This document shows positions 1-10,597 of a DNA stretch of 64,000 nt, piece by piece. A program made the position numbers and the translations under genes. This stretch comes from Acetatifactor muris (GTDB lineage Bacteria; Bacillota; Clostridia; Lachnospirales; Lachnospiraceae), in the NCBI GenBank assembly GCA_023664365.1, contig JAMPFR010000006.1, positions 1-64,000 on the forward strand, read 5' to 3'. Within the stretch, counting starts at the first letter, position 1; each line of letters begins with the position of its first letter. The notes under the pieces were generated by a model that had not been told where the DNA came from, ran no database searches, and was given only the letters and a program-made list of their open reading frames with translations.

Positions 1-21
1 ATATATTCAGTATACCACATT

Positions 22-1437
22 TTAAAAATATATCAACAAACTTAGGAAAGAACCATTATGTCCTTGACAAATCGTTCTGAATGGATTTGTCCTGTCCGAA
101 ATCTTAATGACGCCGACTGTCTGATTATTACCTACTCTGTATCCGTGTGTATCCTTTACCTTACTCTTATCCAACTCCAGCCAGTCGTTACCGATCTCGC
201 CATAGGGCTTTACTCTGAAGTTATCCCTGTATATCTTGATCCCGCAATATGTGTCAAGGATCCGCAGCGCAAAGCGATAGTCATAATTCTCATTTCTCAT
301 ATGAACTGCGTCCCTTAAAAAAAAGTACAGTTCAAAAGAAATATCTCCGCACAGTAACGGAGTTTCATATTGATCCGTGAGTTCCCTCTTATTTCCGTCA
401 TAATCGTGATAAACGATAACGGATTTTTTCCCATCGTCCAGAATGCCTGCTTCCAGCTTGGCATAACTCATGTGTAAAATATCATTGATCGACATTTCTT
501 CAGGTATGCTGAACTGGTTTGCCACAAGTTCGATATAAAAAGGATCCTTCTCGATAAATTCAGGCGCCACAAGAAGCCTCAGTTCCTTCTGAAGCTTATC
601 GATATCTTTCTGACGCCAGTTATCCCGCAGGCGCTCAAGCACCAATACCATTCCCGTTATTTGCTTACCGTTTTCTGTGGTTTTTTCCCTGCCTTTCAGT
701 TCCTTTAGCAGCCTGTAGCTCTCTTCCTGGCTTCGATCCGCTATCTGCTCCAGCGGATTTCCGATTTCATCGATACCGTATTCGCTGCCTTCCAGCTTTT
801 CCAGTACAGGGATAACCCGCTTTTCTATGTCTGCCAGAACTTCTTTCTGAAAAAGCAGCTCATAATTATCCGCTGCCTCCGCATATTGCTCCACAACCCT
901 TCTGTCCTGCTCCTCAACTCCTGTGGACAACAGAAAAAAATCCATTTGATTGGCAATATACTTTGCCGCAGAAACATCTTTGCCCTCCTGCAGTATCCGA
1001 ATCCTTTGCTTTAATGCCTCTGCTGAAATCTCTTCATAACGATTCCAGTTAATAGACACCTTAAAATCCTCATGCTCGGTAAAAGAATATATCGTTGCCC
1101 TTTCAGCAAGCCTCTCTACCGAAAAGCGCCCGATTCCTTTTTTGCCTGTCCGCTTCCTGCCTTTAGGTGTATAGGGCTCGCTGACCTTATTGCTTGTTCC
1201 GATCACCATCCACTTCTTCTCAAATTCTTCCTGGGTCATACCGCTGCCCGTATCCGTGATAATGATGGATGCTTTTGGCGTATTGGCATTTTCAATGGTA
1301 ATCTGCACACTTCCCGCATCTGCATCATAGGAATTTTTAACAAGTTCAACCAAGGCAGTCACAAAATCCGTTACAAGCTCTCTTCCCAACTGTCCTATAT
1401 GCCTTGCGTTTGTTTTGAAATAAAGATTTTTAGCCAT
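22..1437 (-). CDS. GHKL (MutL/MORC/Hsp90-type) ATPase, probably C-terminally shortened
   Basis: This 471-residue protein has a GHKL ATP-binding fold at its N-terminus: the N-box ELVKNSYDADA (Asn near 35), the G1 motif DTGSGM (about 62-67) and a GKKGIGRFS loop near 95-105. A charged helical region follows, then GIKIYRDNFRVKPYGE, typical of the S5-like domain of MutL/MORC-like ATPases. A ribosome site AGGGGAG precedes the ATG. It lies 9 bp downstream of a DNA methyltransferase gene, a pairing known from restriction-modification loci. The protein stops soon after the S5 strand VGVIKIS, where relatives usually continue, so a frameshift or deletion is suspected. Its role in restriction is inferred. 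Confidence 0.75.
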   Translation of the reverse strand: MAKNLYFKTNARHIGQLGRELVTDFVTALVELVKNSYDADAGSVQITIENANTPKASIIITDTGSGMTQEEFEKKWMVIGTSNKVSEPYTPKGRKRTGKKGIGRFSVERLAERATIYSFTEHEDFKVSINWNRYEEISAEALKQRIRILQEGKDVSAAKYIANQMDFFLLSTGVEEQDRRVVEQYAEAADNYELLFQKEVLADIEKRVIPVLEKLEGSEYGIDEIGNPLEQIADRSQEESYRLLKELKGREKTTENGKQITGMVLVLERLRDNWRQKDIDKLQKELRLLVAPEFIEKDPFYIELVANQFSIPEEMSINDILHMSYAKLEAGILDDGKKSVIVYHDYDGNKRELTDQYETPLLCGDISFELYFFLRDAVHMRNENYDYRFALRILDTYCGIKIYRDNFRVKPYGEIGNDWLELDKSKVKDTHGYRVGNNQTVGVIKISDRTNPFRTICQGHNGSFLSLLIYF

Positions 1438-1446
1438 TATTCTCCC

Positions 1447-2877
1447 CTAAAACATGAATTCATTGATATCGTGTACGGATACTCTGTAAGAAGATATGGT
1501 TGTGGGTGTTCCTACCTCTTGGACATATTGATAAAACTGAGCGCTTTCCAGCGCTGCTTTTGCATCCTTCAGAGTCATACCGGAGTCCGGTCTTACCGTA
1601 ACAAAGTACCCCGCGTACGGAATTGCATCTTTGGAGGCGATATATGCTTTTGTAGAATTTGTTATCACCATGGGCAGCACAAGCTTTTCCCCGAAGACCT
1701 CCTCTAATGCCTGGGTTCTTCCGTATTCAAACCATTTGGCCTTTTCATCTGCCTTTCTCCGTTTCAACTGATTATGATATTGATATAAATGCTCCCGGGC
1801 ACAGGGATACTGATTTTCAAATTCTTCTTCCGAATAACGGCGGATTTTACCGTTTGTCAGCTTATACGGAAAAATGATTCGGAATGTTCCTCCGCCCTTT
1901 TTCACTACCCTGCTGCTTTTGGTACTAACGGCAGGTAACGTCACTTTCTTTTCTATCGGCATTCCTCCAACGATATAGCAATCTTCCGCCTCTTCATCCG
2001 CTGAAAATAAAAAAGCCTCATTACATAGTGTCGCAACACCGTTATGAACGCTGAAATAATCGCCAAACCTTCTGTTTCCGCTTATTGTTCTGTCAAAAAT
2101 CCACTTCCCGCCCTTAGGATCCAATGAAGAACGTTCCAGACAAATCTTTTTCTGTGCAGCAATATCCACATACTCGATTTCATTCTGTGTACATCCGTTT
2201 TCACACATCAGCAGCGACGTGGAACAGGTTATTCCGGGAAACACATTCATGCTCCTGTAGTCCACGATTTTTGTAACATAATCCTTAAGAAAGACTCTTA
2301 ATCCTGCCGCAAACCGATTGCGAAAGATACTGAACGGTATCAGATATATCATCCTGCCATTATCCGCCAAAGCCTTCACACTAGCCTCTATAAAAGCATA
2401 GCAATAATCAAATCTTCCTTCCCTGCATCCGGAAAAATTCTTCTGCAGAAACTCTCTTTCTTCCTGTGTAAGATCATGATAAGTAATATATGGCGGGTTA
2501 CCGATTATAAATTCTGCGTTTTGCCCGTCACTTTTCAAAAAATCCTGCTGCCGGATATTCCACCTTGGCTCTGGCAGACCCTCTGAAGAAACCACATCGT
2601 TCAGACGCCGGAGGCATATCTCTATTTTTTCCTGATCCACCTCATATGCTGCAATATCTTTCCCCAAGCCGTCGGCAATCTCCTTCGGAGTATATTGGCG
2701 GCTTTTGGCATCGGCAATGTATCTTTTCACTATCTCTACAAGTATATTACCCTCTCCACAGGAATTTTCCAATACCTTGCGTCCCCATAGATCGTGTTTA
2801 TATCCCACATAGTCAAGCATCTGTTCCACATACTGAATCGGGGTGGGAACCTGACAATTTTTATCCTGTTTTGACAT
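1447..2877 (-). CDS. N6-adenine DNA methyltransferase (Eco57I-like, class I)
   Basis: A 476-residue SAM-dependent methyltransferase. The SAM-binding motif I is ENSCGEGN (about 37-44), and the catalytic motif IV NPPY lies at 127-130, which marks adenine-N6 or cytosine-N4 methylation of DNA. The N-terminal PTPIQYVEQML is a motif X element. The segment IVDYRSMNVFPGITCSTSLLMCENG is typical of Eco57I/TaqI-type enzymes, and the C-terminal third probably recognises the target sequence. It is the first gene of a two-gene unit with the GHKL ATPase. No endonuclease gene is visible in the window; one could lie left of position 1. Confidence 0.85.
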   Translation of the reverse strand: MSKQDKNCQVPTPIQYVEQMLDYVGYKHDLWGRKVLENSCGEGNILVEIVKRYIADAKSRQYTPKEIADGLGKDIAAYEVDQEKIEICLRRLNDVVSSEGLPEPRWNIRQQDFLKSDGQNAEFIIGNPPYITYHDLTQEEREFLQKNFSGCREGRFDYCYAFIEASVKALADNGRMIYLIPFSIFRNRFAAGLRVFLKDYVTKIVDYRSMNVFPGITCSTSLLMCENGCTQNEIEYVDIAAQKKICLERSSLDPKGGKWIFDRTISGNRRFGDYFSVHNGVATLCNEAFLFSADEEAEDCYIVGGMPIEKKVTLPAVSTKSSRVVKKGGGTFRIIFPYKLTNGKIRRYSEEEFENQYPCAREHLYQYHNQLKRRKADEKAKWFEYGRTQALEEVFGEKLVLPMVITNSTKAYIASKDAIPYAGYFVTVRPDSGMTLKDAKAALESAQFYQYVQEVGTPTTISSYRVSVHDINEFMF

Positions 2878-3041
2878 AATGGCATTTGCCCTTTCAATTT
2901 CCCGTATCCTTAAGTATGAATCACTTATTGCATTGTATCATACCTTTTCAACTTCCGTCAATCAAACAAATGCCCGATAACCTTTTCTGTATCAAAATTC
3001 GTTCTTACCGGAATCAACTGACACATATACTTTCCATAGTT

Positions 3042-3758
3042 TCAGTCAAACAATATCTCCTCCACCGTCACAAAGGTATACCCCTTCTCCGTCAGTTCAT
3101 CTATGGCTTCCAGTGCTGCCGTCACAGATGTGTCATAATAATCGTGCATCAGGATGATATCATTTTCCCCGGTCTTGCTCACGATTTTTTCTACAATACA
3201 GGACACATTGCCGGAGCACCAGTCCAGGGGATCCACGTTCCAGAGTACCGGGAACATATTCAGCTCCTTTTCAAAGCTCTTGTCCCAACTGCCGTAAGGC
3301 GGGCGCACAAACACCACCTCCTCCCCTGTGATTTCCTTTAGGATCTCATTGGTCTTTACCAGCTCTTCTCTAAAGGTCTCCCGATTTGCCTTTGTGAGCT
3401 GGATATGGCTGTATGTGTGATTTCCGATCAAATGGCCCTCGTCCTGCATCCGCCTGATGATATCCGGATGCAGCTCGGCGTGTTCTCCCGTCACAAAGAA
3501 GGTAGCATGGACGCCACGCTCCTTCAGCCCGTCCAGAAGCTGCTCCGTGTAGGAGGGGTGAGGACCGTCATCAAAGGTAATGGCAACCTTCCGGACAGCA
3601 GCGCTGTCCGCCGTCTCCTCACCGACTGCACCCCCGGCGGCGGTTCGGACGGCCGCTCCGCCTGCCGTGGGAATCTGTCCCCGGCTCTCCTGCAGACCCA
3701 AAAACAGCAATCCTGCTATCAAATCAAACATCAGGATTGCTGTTACGAACTTTTTCAT
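3042..3758 (-). CDS. Polysaccharide deacetylase (NodB/CE4 family), membrane-anchored
   Basis: A 238-residue carbohydrate esterase family 4 protein that should remove N-acetyl groups from peptidoglycan or another surface polymer outside the cell. The N-terminus MKKFVTAILMFDLIAGLLFLG is a signal or membrane anchor, followed by an alanine/glycine-rich linker. All NodB motifs are present: TFDDGPH (catalytic Asp and metal Asp), NHTYSH (metal His pair), RPPYGSWD, DPLDW and LMHD. The ATG at 3758 is preferred over an upstream in-frame GTG because AGGTG sits six bases before it. It is preceded by the large lipoprotein gene on the same strand. Confidence 0.9.
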   Translation of the reverse strand: MKKFVTAILMFDLIAGLLFLGLQESRGQIPTAGGAAVRTAAGGAVGEETADSAAVRKVAITFDDGPHPSYTEQLLDGLKERGVHATFFVTGEHAELHPDIIRRMQDEGHLIGNHTYSHIQLTKANRETFREELVKTNEILKEITGEEVVFVRPPYGSWDKSFEKELNMFPVLWNVDPLDWCSGNVSCIVEKIVSKTGENDIILMHDYYDTSVTAALEAIDELTEKGYTFVTVEEILFD

Positions 3759-3837
3759 AGATGACACCTGTTTCCTGTTATCCTCATAAAATTATATGTG
3801 GACCGGTGGGTTTTTATAGCTTTACCCCGGCAGACTT

Positions 3838-5934
3838 TTACTCCACACGATGGGGTTCCGCATGTTTCATGACCTCTAAGCTCTCCGGCTTTTCATTTCG
3901 ATCCACGGTAAGAGCTTCGCCGACTTCGACAAAGCCGTCTTCATAGGCAACGGCTGTGATCGTCACTGTCGCCTTGCCTTTCTGAAAGGATATTTCCATC
4001 TCATATGGCGGGGCGTCAGAGTCACCGCCATCCGTCTGGACGGCAGTCAGTATTCCGTTGTCATAATGCCCTGCAAAATCCATTTGCAGCAGATTCGCGA
4101 TCAGGAGATGCCCTCCATAAGAACCGTCCTCCTCCCTGTGGATCGTCAAATAGTTTTCGTCGCTTTCACCGTAGTAATCCCCCGTAATAAAACAGGCTCC
4201 GTCAGCCGTCACATCCGGCATTGCGACGGAAGTGTCTGTGGGCAGCGCCTTCTGAAGCGCTGTGAGCATCTGCTTTGCAGACCGGACGCCTTCCGTATTG
4301 ACGCCGCACTTTACAGCCAGCTCAGGCATCCAGGGAAAGATGTCATACAGGTAGGGAAAAACCGAATTATCCCGGTCTGCGGAACAGCCGAACTCGTATA
4401 CGCCGCCCAGGGTGGACGCCGCCAGGTATCCGTTCTCCATGTAGCCTTTTACCGTGTCGGCGAAAGCGGTCAACTGTTCCACGGGAAAAGATACGTCCGG
4501 GTCAACGACACCGTTAGCTGCAAGATAAACGGTTATACTGCCCACATCAAGAGGGGCTTCTTCTCCCTCAGGGAAGTAGGGCGTCAGAGGGGAGATTCCA
4601 AACACCTTATAGGACATGGTGACGGCGTCTGCCCTATTTTCCACACTGTATCGCATCAAATAGACCGTTCCGTCTATGGGAACTACATAATAGCACAGTT
4701 TTCGGTCTAAGGTAAGACGTTCCGAATGCTTCCAATAGAACAGATCATAGTCGCTGCTTGCATCGACACTGCTTAAATCGTCACTGTTTACGGTATACCA
4801 GACCTCCTTTTGATCAGACCACAGGCTCAGCTCAATGTATTCCCCCGTATCATCCTGCAGCTGCCTCTTATACAGATCGGCATGGATGTTCATACACTTA
4901 AAGGCAGCATAATGAAAAACGTCAAAGAGATCGATTCCTTCATATAACAGCTCATAATCTGCCGTCAGCATCGGCTCCTTTACCACGGTATACAATTCAA
5001 AGGGCAGAGGATCGGAAAAATCAAAGATATACCTGATACCCGCCTCCTCGTCCAGCAATGTCCTGCCGTCAACTACCTTAAACTCATCGGAGCTGAAGAT
5101 TCCCACACGGCATACTCCGTTATCTGCGCTGTTCAGCGCAAGCAAAGTGCCCGGCTTTGTCCCATCCCCGCCCGGATTCAGCATTACGCCAAGAGCCTCT
5201 TCAAACACGCCCACGAACCCGTAAAGAAGCTCGTCATCCTGAAGCACTGCAAATTCTACCGCTGTCTTCACAGCTCTCTCAGAGTCATCGTCAAAGTAAT
5301 ACCGCATTGCAACCACAGGGCAGTCCAAATCGTACACATCCAGATAATTTCCAAGCTTATCCGCAAAAAGCCGATATTCCGAAAAAAACTGCGCTTCATA
5401 CCTAACCGTTCCACTATACCGGCCGTCCTCTTCTATCATCGCTCCGTTCTTTTCCACCTCCACGCGAAGGTTTTGCACATAAATGCTGCCGGGAAAATTG
5501 GCCTCGTCGGTTCTGACACTGTCCCCCACAAGGCTCACCGTGTAATCGCCAAAGGTATGGGTCTCGAACACCATGCTGTCAAGCGCCTGCTGCAGCTTAA
5601 CACGATCCTCGCTTTCCCATTCAAGATCGGCCTTGCCCTCAAATCCCCCGTCACCGCAGGGGATATCCGGAATCGCCGTCTCGCCGTAAATATATCTTAC
5701 TTTTTCTCTATCTTCACTCTGCGCACTTTCGTCTTGTGTGCTTTCATCCTCCGTACCGCCCGATCCTGTCCCGCCGCTGCCGGAAATATCTGATTTGCTA
5801 TAGGAATCTGATTCGCTGCCATCAACCGCCGAACTCCTGTTTCCATCCTGTTCCGCCGCATCATTGCTTCCACACGCCGCCAGACCGACAAGTAAAAACG
5901 CTCCCGCAAAAATAGCCAAAATTTGCTTTTTCAC
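3838..5934 (-). CDS. Large secreted lipoprotein of unknown function
   Basis: A 698-residue lipoprotein. The start is taken as GTG at 5934, because GGGAGGAAGGG lies just upstream and the protein then opens with MKKQILAIFAGAFLLVGLAAC, a type II signal peptide with the lipidated Cys at 21. A Ser/Gly/Asp-rich linker follows (about 22-65). The rest is rich in Tyr, Asp and Glu with beta-like segments and no motif that I recognise. The last 90 residues (DYYGESDENYLTIHREEDGSYGGHLLI onward) look like a small beta-domain. It is separated from the chemosensory cluster by a terminator. Its function is unknown. Confidence 0.8.
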   Translation of the reverse strand: MKKQILAIFAGAFLLVGLAACGSNDAAEQDGNRSSAVDGSESDSYSKSDISGSGGTGSGGTEDESTQDESAQSEDREKVRYIYGETAIPDIPCGDGGFEGKADLEWESEDRVKLQQALDSMVFETHTFGDYTVSLVGDSVRTDEANFPGSIYVQNLRVEVEKNGAMIEEDGRYSGTVRYEAQFFSEYRLFADKLGNYLDVYDLDCPVVAMRYYFDDDSERAVKTAVEFAVLQDDELLYGFVGVFEEALGVMLNPGGDGTKPGTLLALNSADNGVCRVGIFSSDEFKVVDGRTLLDEEAGIRYIFDFSDPLPFELYTVVKEPMLTADYELLYEGIDLFDVFHYAAFKCMNIHADLYKRQLQDDTGEYIELSLWSDQKEVWYTVNSDDLSSVDASSDYDLFYWKHSERLTLDRKLCYYVVPIDGTVYLMRYSVENRADAVTMSYKVFGISPLTPYFPEGEEAPLDVGSITVYLAANGVVDPDVSFPVEQLTAFADTVKGYMENGYLAASTLGGVYEFGCSADRDNSVFPYLYDIFPWMPELAVKCGVNTEGVRSAKQMLTALQKALPTDTSVAMPDVTADGACFITGDYYGESDENYLTIHREEDGSYGGHLLIANLLQMDFAGHYDNGILTAVQTDGGDSDAPPYEMEISFQKGKATVTITAVAYEDGFVEVGEALTVDRNEKPESLEVMKHAEPHRVE

Positions 5935-6069
5935 GATTTCCCTTCCTCCCTCGCGTATACTCTTAAAGCTCCCTGCTCTAAGCAAAATCGACATCAGTTG
6001 TCAATTTCTAGCTTCATATTATCATCACTTACGTTCCAAAACAATATTTTCTTTTATTTCTTATTATAT

Positions 6070-6105
6070 GAAAAAAGGAAGCCCGTCACCGGACTTCCTT
6101 TTTTC
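6070..6105. terminator. Bidirectional intrinsic terminator after the chemosensory cluster
   Basis: A 12 bp inverted repeat (6070-6081 with 6094-6105) carries an A-run on one side and a T-run on the other, so it can stop transcription in either direction. It lies just past the MCP stop codon and before the lipoprotein start. Confidence 0.85.
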
Positions 6106-6124
6106 ATAAAACGAAACGTGGGAA

Positions 6125-7900
6125 TCAATACTTGCCGAAATCTCCATCCAGGGAAATAATCTGCTCGTTGTCCGTATAGGAACCGGAATTGCCGAAGGAG
6201 CTCTGGCCGCCGCCCATTACCAGCTTGTACTGGCCGATGAGTTCCTTCAGTGTAACAGCCTGGTTGGAAAGCTCCTCGCTGGCTGCCGCACACTGCTCGC
6301 TGGTAGCCGCATTGGTCTGTACCACTGTGGATACCTGGGAAATAGCCTGGTCAATCTGGGAGATTGCCGTCGCCTGGTCATTGGAGGAAGCCGTGATATT
6401 GCTAATCAGCACCACGATTTCATCAATGGACTTCACGATAGCATCCAGAGACTTAGCGGTTTCTTCTGCAATCTTTGTACCGGTAGACACCTTGCGGATG
6501 GTATCCTCAATCATCTCAGCGGTCTCGCCTGCAGCGGATGCACTCTTTGACGCCAGATTTCTGACCTCTTCCGCCACCACTGCAAAGCCCTTGCCGTGTA
6601 CGCCTGCCCTTGCAGCCTCAACAGCAGCGTTCAGAGCCAGGATATTGGTCTGGAAGGAAATGTCGTCGATGGTCTTGATAATCTTGGAAATCATCTCGGA
6701 GGACTCGTTGATGCTGTCCATAGCCTGGATCATGGACTTCATCTGATCGTTGCCTTCCGCTGCCATATCCTTGATATTGTGTACCAGGTTGCTTGCCTGG
6801 CCTGCCTCGGTAGCGTTCTCCTTGGTGCGCTGTGTCACCTCATCCATAGAAGCGGTTACCTGCTGGATCGCACTTGCCTGCTCGGTAGAACCCTGTGCCA
6901 GAGCCTGGCTGGCATTTGCCACCTGCTCGGAACCTACGGTAATCTGCGCGCCTGCCTCCCTGATATTGTTCAGGGTCATATTCTCGTCGCGTACCAGCTT
7001 CAGCAGCGCCTTGCCAAGCACATCCCTGTCGCTCCTGGGCTTTACCTCTACCGTAAAATCGCCCTTTGCAATCTGATCTGCGATCCTCACCTGGTCTCTG
7101 ATGCCGTCCGCCATCTTTGCGAAGTCATCCATCAACTCGCCCAGATCATCATCATGAAGCTTCCGGCAGTCCACATCGATGTCTCCCACCTCCATCTTAT
7201 GAGCTGCTTCCGTCAGCTTCTCAATGGGAACGGTGATGGCACGGGTTATAACTGCCGCATATGCAAAGCCGATCAAAACTGCGATAACAGCTACTGCACA
7301 CATTACGGCTATCAGGGCAACCATCTGGTTTTGTACGGCTCTGTCATGCTGATCGGAATCCTCTTCCAACATACTGATCAGGGTTCTCGTCTCCGCCTCG
7401 GCACTGTCAGCCATGGTGACGCCCCGGCCCAGCAGCTCCTCTATAGCGCCTTTCTGATCGCCGGTTACTGCCCGCTGAACCTCGCTTGTCACGCTATCCA
7501 GCCACTGGTTTGCAGCAGTCAGCACCTTATTATACTGGGTCGTGATATCAGGATCCAACTCCTCCAGATTCTTCTCGAAGTAAGCCAGGTTCGCAAACAT
7601 ATCGTCATGATACTGGGTAATCTTATTGTTCTGCTCACTTGTCTCGCTCGAGTCGTCATAATAATAGAACACAATGTTTCTGACACAGGTCTTGATATTT
7701 GCAAAATCGGTAAACGCATTTGCAATGTAATACTGGCTCATGGCATAGTTGTCATAGCTTTCCTTACGGACACTGTTGATGTCGGTCGCGGTGAACAGAC
7801 CCACTCCCGCGATGATGACCATAAACGCCAGCATCACGATAGTGAACATTCTGATTTTTGTCTTTACAGGCATGTCATTAATTGAAAATTTCTTCTTCAT
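6125..7900 (-). CDS. Methyl-accepting chemotaxis protein
   Basis: A 591-residue transmembrane chemoreceptor. The first membrane segment is about 18-37. A helical periplasmic-type sensor (four-helix-bundle-like) of about 150 residues follows, then a second membrane segment ([22 protein letters not shown]), a HAMP domain and a long cytoplasmic signalling coiled coil. The hairpin tip is [20 protein letters not shown], with [18 protein letters not shown] after it. The ATG at 7900 is preferred over the longer frame because AAGGAGAG precedes it. It is the last gene of the cluster, 16 bp after cheW. Its ligand cannot be read from the sequence. Confidence 0.95.
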   Translation of the reverse strand: MKKKFSINDMPVKTKIRMFTIVMLAFMVIIAGVGLFTATDINSVRKESYDNYAMSQYYIANAFTDFANIKTCVRNIVFYYYDDSSETSEQNNKITQYHDDMFANLAYFEKNLEELDPDITTQYNKVLTAANQWLDSVTSEVQRAVTGDQKGAIEELLGRGVTMADSAEAETRTLISMLEEDSDQHDRAVQNQMVALIAVMCAVAVIAVLIGFAYAAVITRAITVPIEKLTEAAHKMEVGDIDVDCRKLHDDDLGELMDDFAKMADGIRDQVRIADQIAKGDFTVEVKPRSDRDVLGKALLKLVRDENMTLNNIREAGAQITVGSEQVANASQALAQGSTEQASAIQQVTASMDEVTQRTKENATEAGQASNLVHNIKDMAAEGNDQMKSMIQAMDSINESSEMISKIIKTIDDISFQTNILALNAAVEAARAGVHGKGFAVVAEEVRNLASKSASAAGETAEMIEDTIRKVSTGTKIAEETAKSLDAIVKSIDEIVVLISNITASSNDQATAISQIDQAISQVSTVVQTNAATSEQCAAASEELSNQAVTLKELIGQYKLVMGGGQSSFGNSGSYTDNEQIISLDGDFGKY

Positions 7901-7916
7901 GGTAAACTCTCCTTCT

Positions 7917-8429
7917 TTATGATTGTTCTTCTTCCTGAATCTCTTCAAGAATATTTAAGTCCTCTTGTTTAATCAGTTTTTCCGGATCCAACAGCAGCTT
8001 CATGGTATCTCCCGTCCTCGCCAAGCCGTAGACATATTTGTTTTTCTCGTCCTTATGGCCTCCCAGCGTAGGCGGCGGAACGACATCATCATCCAGTATA
8101 TCGTTCACCTCTGCTATCTTCTCCACGATCAGTCCAATCACCGTTGATTTTACGTCAATCACAATAATACATGTTCGATCCGTGTATTCCACAGGTTCCA
8201 TCTTAAACCTTACACGGACGTCAATCACGGGAATGATTTTACCACGAAGATTGATCAGGCCTTTGATATAGTCTTCTGCTTCGGGTATTGCTGTGATCGG
8301 CTGCATCTGGATGATCTCACTTACATAACTGATGCTTATGCCGAAATACTCCCTCCCTGTCTGGAAGGTCATAAACTTTCCTTTTGAGGCGTCTTCTTCC
8401 AGCAGTTCTTCCTTTAATTCATCCGCCAT
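7917..8429 (-). CDS. cheW: Chemotaxis coupling protein CheW
   Basis: A 170-residue CheW protein that links chemoreceptors to the CheA kinase in the cytoplasmic array. Visible CheW features are [45 protein letters not shown] and CIIVIDV...[11 protein letters not shown]. It has an acidic C-terminal tail. Its ribosome site AAGGAGAT overlaps the end of cheA; only three bases separate the two genes, so they are co-translated in a fixed ratio. Confidence 0.95.
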   Translation of the reverse strand: MADELKEELLEEDASKGKFMTFQTGREYFGISISYVSEIIQMQPITAIPEAEDYIKGLINLRGKIIPVIDVRVRFKMEPVEYTDRTCIIVIDVKSTVIGLIVEKIAEVNDILDDDVVPPPTLGGHKDEKNKYVYGLARTGDTMKLLLDPEKLIKQEDLNILEEIQEEEQS

Positions 8430-8432
8430 GTG

Positions 8433-10565
8433 CTATCTCCTTTCCTCCTCTATCATCAACCCTCCAACATCCAGGATTAAAGCAATACTTCCGTCTCCAA
8501 GCTGCGTACAGCCTGAAAGTCCCTTTACTTTCTTTACATAGGAAGGAATCGGCTTTACCACGATTTCCTGTTCCTGGAGTATCTTGTCGATCAGGATACA
8601 TATCTGTTTCCCTTCGTGCTCCACAACAGCTACAATTCCTTCCTCCAGCTTGCTCTTTGCTCCCGGCAGGTCGTATTTTTCACCCAGACGGATAAAGGGG
8701 AAACAGTCGCCTCGCAGGACAAGATATTCTTCTCCTCCGGGTTCCTGTATGAGAGCATCCTCAGTCACACTGATGAATTCCTTAATGGATGCCATCTCAA
8801 TCACAAACGGCGCCTCGCCTACCTGTATCACAATGCCGCTGATAATCGCAAGGGTCAACGGTATGACCAACGTCATCTCCGAACCCTGTCCCTCAACGCT
8901 GTCAATGTCAAGGCGTCCTCCGATGGACTGGATATTTTTTACCACCACGTCCATTCCCACGCCACGCCCGGAGTATTCCGTCACCACCTCTTTGGTGGAA
9001 AAGCCGGGCAGTGTGATGAACTTGAATATATCCTTCTCCGAGAACTCGCTCATGGGCTTGTCGCCGATCAGTCCGTTCTCAAACGCCTTATTGTAAAGCT
9101 TTTCCTTGTTCAGTCCTTTGCCATCGTCCTTGACGCTGATGTATACCTTGCCGCCTTCGTTTTTCGCCTCCAGAGTGATCTTGCCCTTTGCAGGCTTTCC
9201 GTTGGCCGTGCGCATTTCCGGATCGTCCTCAATGCCGTGGTCCACAGAGTTCCTCACAAGGTGCATCAGCGGGTCGGAAATGTGCTCGATAATGTTCTTA
9301 TCCACCTCCGTGTTCTCGCCGATGACCTCAAACTCAATGTCCTTATCCAGCTTTCTGGATACATCAAATACAATACGCCGCATCTTCTGGAACACATTGG
9401 TAAGGGGCATCATACGCATGGACATGATAACGTCCTGCAGCTCCGTAGTGTTCTTGCTGAGCTGTGCCGCGGCCTTCTGGAAATTGGTAAGATCCAGTCC
9501 CGGCACCCTCAAATCCGGATTCTGCAGCACCGTAGCTTCTGCGATTACCAGCTCTCCAATCATATCCATGAGAGCGTCCATCTTCTCCACGTTTACGCTG
9601 ATGACAGCCTGCTGTTTCGCCTGGTTCTTGGCCAGGGTCTTGCCCTTTCCTGTCTCCTTGGACTTTACCACATAGTCGCCGGGAGCAATAGGCGCCTGCT
9701 GCTTCTTATCATCCTTTGCCTCGCCCTTCTCATCGCCCAGATTGATGACAATGGGCGGCGCTTCCCGTCCGAACTCTGTCAGCGCCTTGCCGTACTCCGT
9801 ACTGTTGATCTCATCGAAATCAATGGTTTCCGCCTCGGAGCTGTCTATCAGCTCCATCACCTCGTCCTTGGACGCCTTTGTCTGCAGCAGCATATGGAAG
9901 CCTTCCGCCAGAATGCTGTCGCCGCTGGCCTCGTTGGAGAGAATGTCCTCCGGCGTATAGAGCAGATCCTCCGCCACCTCCTTCAGCGCAAAGGTAGCGC
10001 TGTAGGCACGGATATTACTCATCTGCGTATCGCTCCGATAGTGGATCACGATCCGGTAGAAATGACTGTCCTCTGCCGCTACGGGCGTAATGTAGAACTG
10101 GGTTGGCTCCTCCTGCTTATTAGCCTTTGGGAGCCGGATGCCCTGCTTCTTGATCTCACCTTTAAGTTCCCCCAGGAACTCATCCAGATCCGCCACCAGC
10201 TTCTTCTCATCACCGTCCGGGGCACTGCCCGCCTTGATCTTGTCAAGCTCGCCGGTGATGAAATCCGATACGGCAAGTACCTTTTCCACCAGCTCCATGT
10301 GGGGCACGTTCTCCGGATGGGACTCCCGCAGATAGTAGAACACATCCTCCAGCTTGTGGGATGCGGTCTTGATGTTTTCATACATCAAAACAGCGGATGA
10401 ACCCTTGATGGTGTGCATGATACGGAAAATTTCATTAATGTCGGTATCGTCAAAGCAATCTGCATCCTGTTTTTCCAAAATAATGCCTTCCAGCTTTTCA
10501 AGACCCTGGTAGCTCTCATACAAAAACATGGAAAGCATGCTGTCTGTGTTAAATTCTTCTGCCAT
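8433..10565 (-). CDS. cheA: Chemotaxis histidine kinase CheA
   Basis: A 710-residue CheA. Domains in order: P1 HPt with phospho-accepting His51 in IMHTIKGSS; a divergent P2-like region (about 150-260); the P3 dimerisation helices (MDALMDMIGELVIAEA); the P4 ATPase with N-box HLVRNSVDHGIED, G1 DDGKGL and G2 YSGRGVGMDVV; and the P5 CheW-like domain. It phosphorylates CheY and CheB in response to receptor state. The ribosome site GGAGGA precedes the ATG. All catalytic motifs appear intact. Confidence 0.97.
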   Translation of the reverse strand: MAEEFNTDSMLSMFLYESYQGLEKLEGIILEKQDADCFDDTDINEIFRIMHTIKGSSAVLMYENIKTASHKLEDVFYYLRESHPENVPHMELVEKVLAVSDFITGELDKIKAGSAPDGDEKKLVADLDEFLGELKGEIKKQGIRLPKANKQEEPTQFYITPVAAEDSHFYRIVIHYRSDTQMSNIRAYSATFALKEVAEDLLYTPEDILSNEASGDSILAEGFHMLLQTKASKDEVMELIDSSEAETIDFDEINSTEYGKALTEFGREAPPIVINLGDEKGEAKDDKKQQAPIAPGDYVVKSKETGKGKTLAKNQAKQQAVISVNVEKMDALMDMIGELVIAEATVLQNPDLRVPGLDLTNFQKAAAQLSKNTTELQDVIMSMRMMPLTNVFQKMRRIVFDVSRKLDKDIEFEVIGENTEVDKNIIEHISDPLMHLVRNSVDHGIEDDPEMRTANGKPAKGKITLEAKNEGGKVYISVKDDGKGLNKEKLYNKAFENGLIGDKPMSEFSEKDIFKFITLPGFSTKEVVTEYSGRGVGMDVVVKNIQSIGGRLDIDSVEGQGSEMTLVIPLTLAIISGIVIQVGEAPFVIEMASIKEFISVTEDALIQEPGGEEYLVLRGDCFPFIRLGEKYDLPGAKSKLEEGIVAVVEHEGKQICILIDKILQEQEIVVKPIPSYVKKVKGLSGCTQLGDGSIALILDVGGLMIEEERR

Positions 10566-10597
10566 ACTTCCTCCATTCTAAAGGATTTCTCTGACGT

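Noticed and set aside
6596..7885. A 429-codon plus-strand frame opposite the chemoreceptor gene
   Set aside because: It is antisense to the receptor coding region, and its composition (many Cys, His and Leu) is typical of a shadow frame.
8616..10400. A 594-codon open frame on the plus strand opposite cheA
   Set aside because: It lies wholly opposite a clear cheA with intact motifs, shows no family features and reflects the base composition of the real gene.
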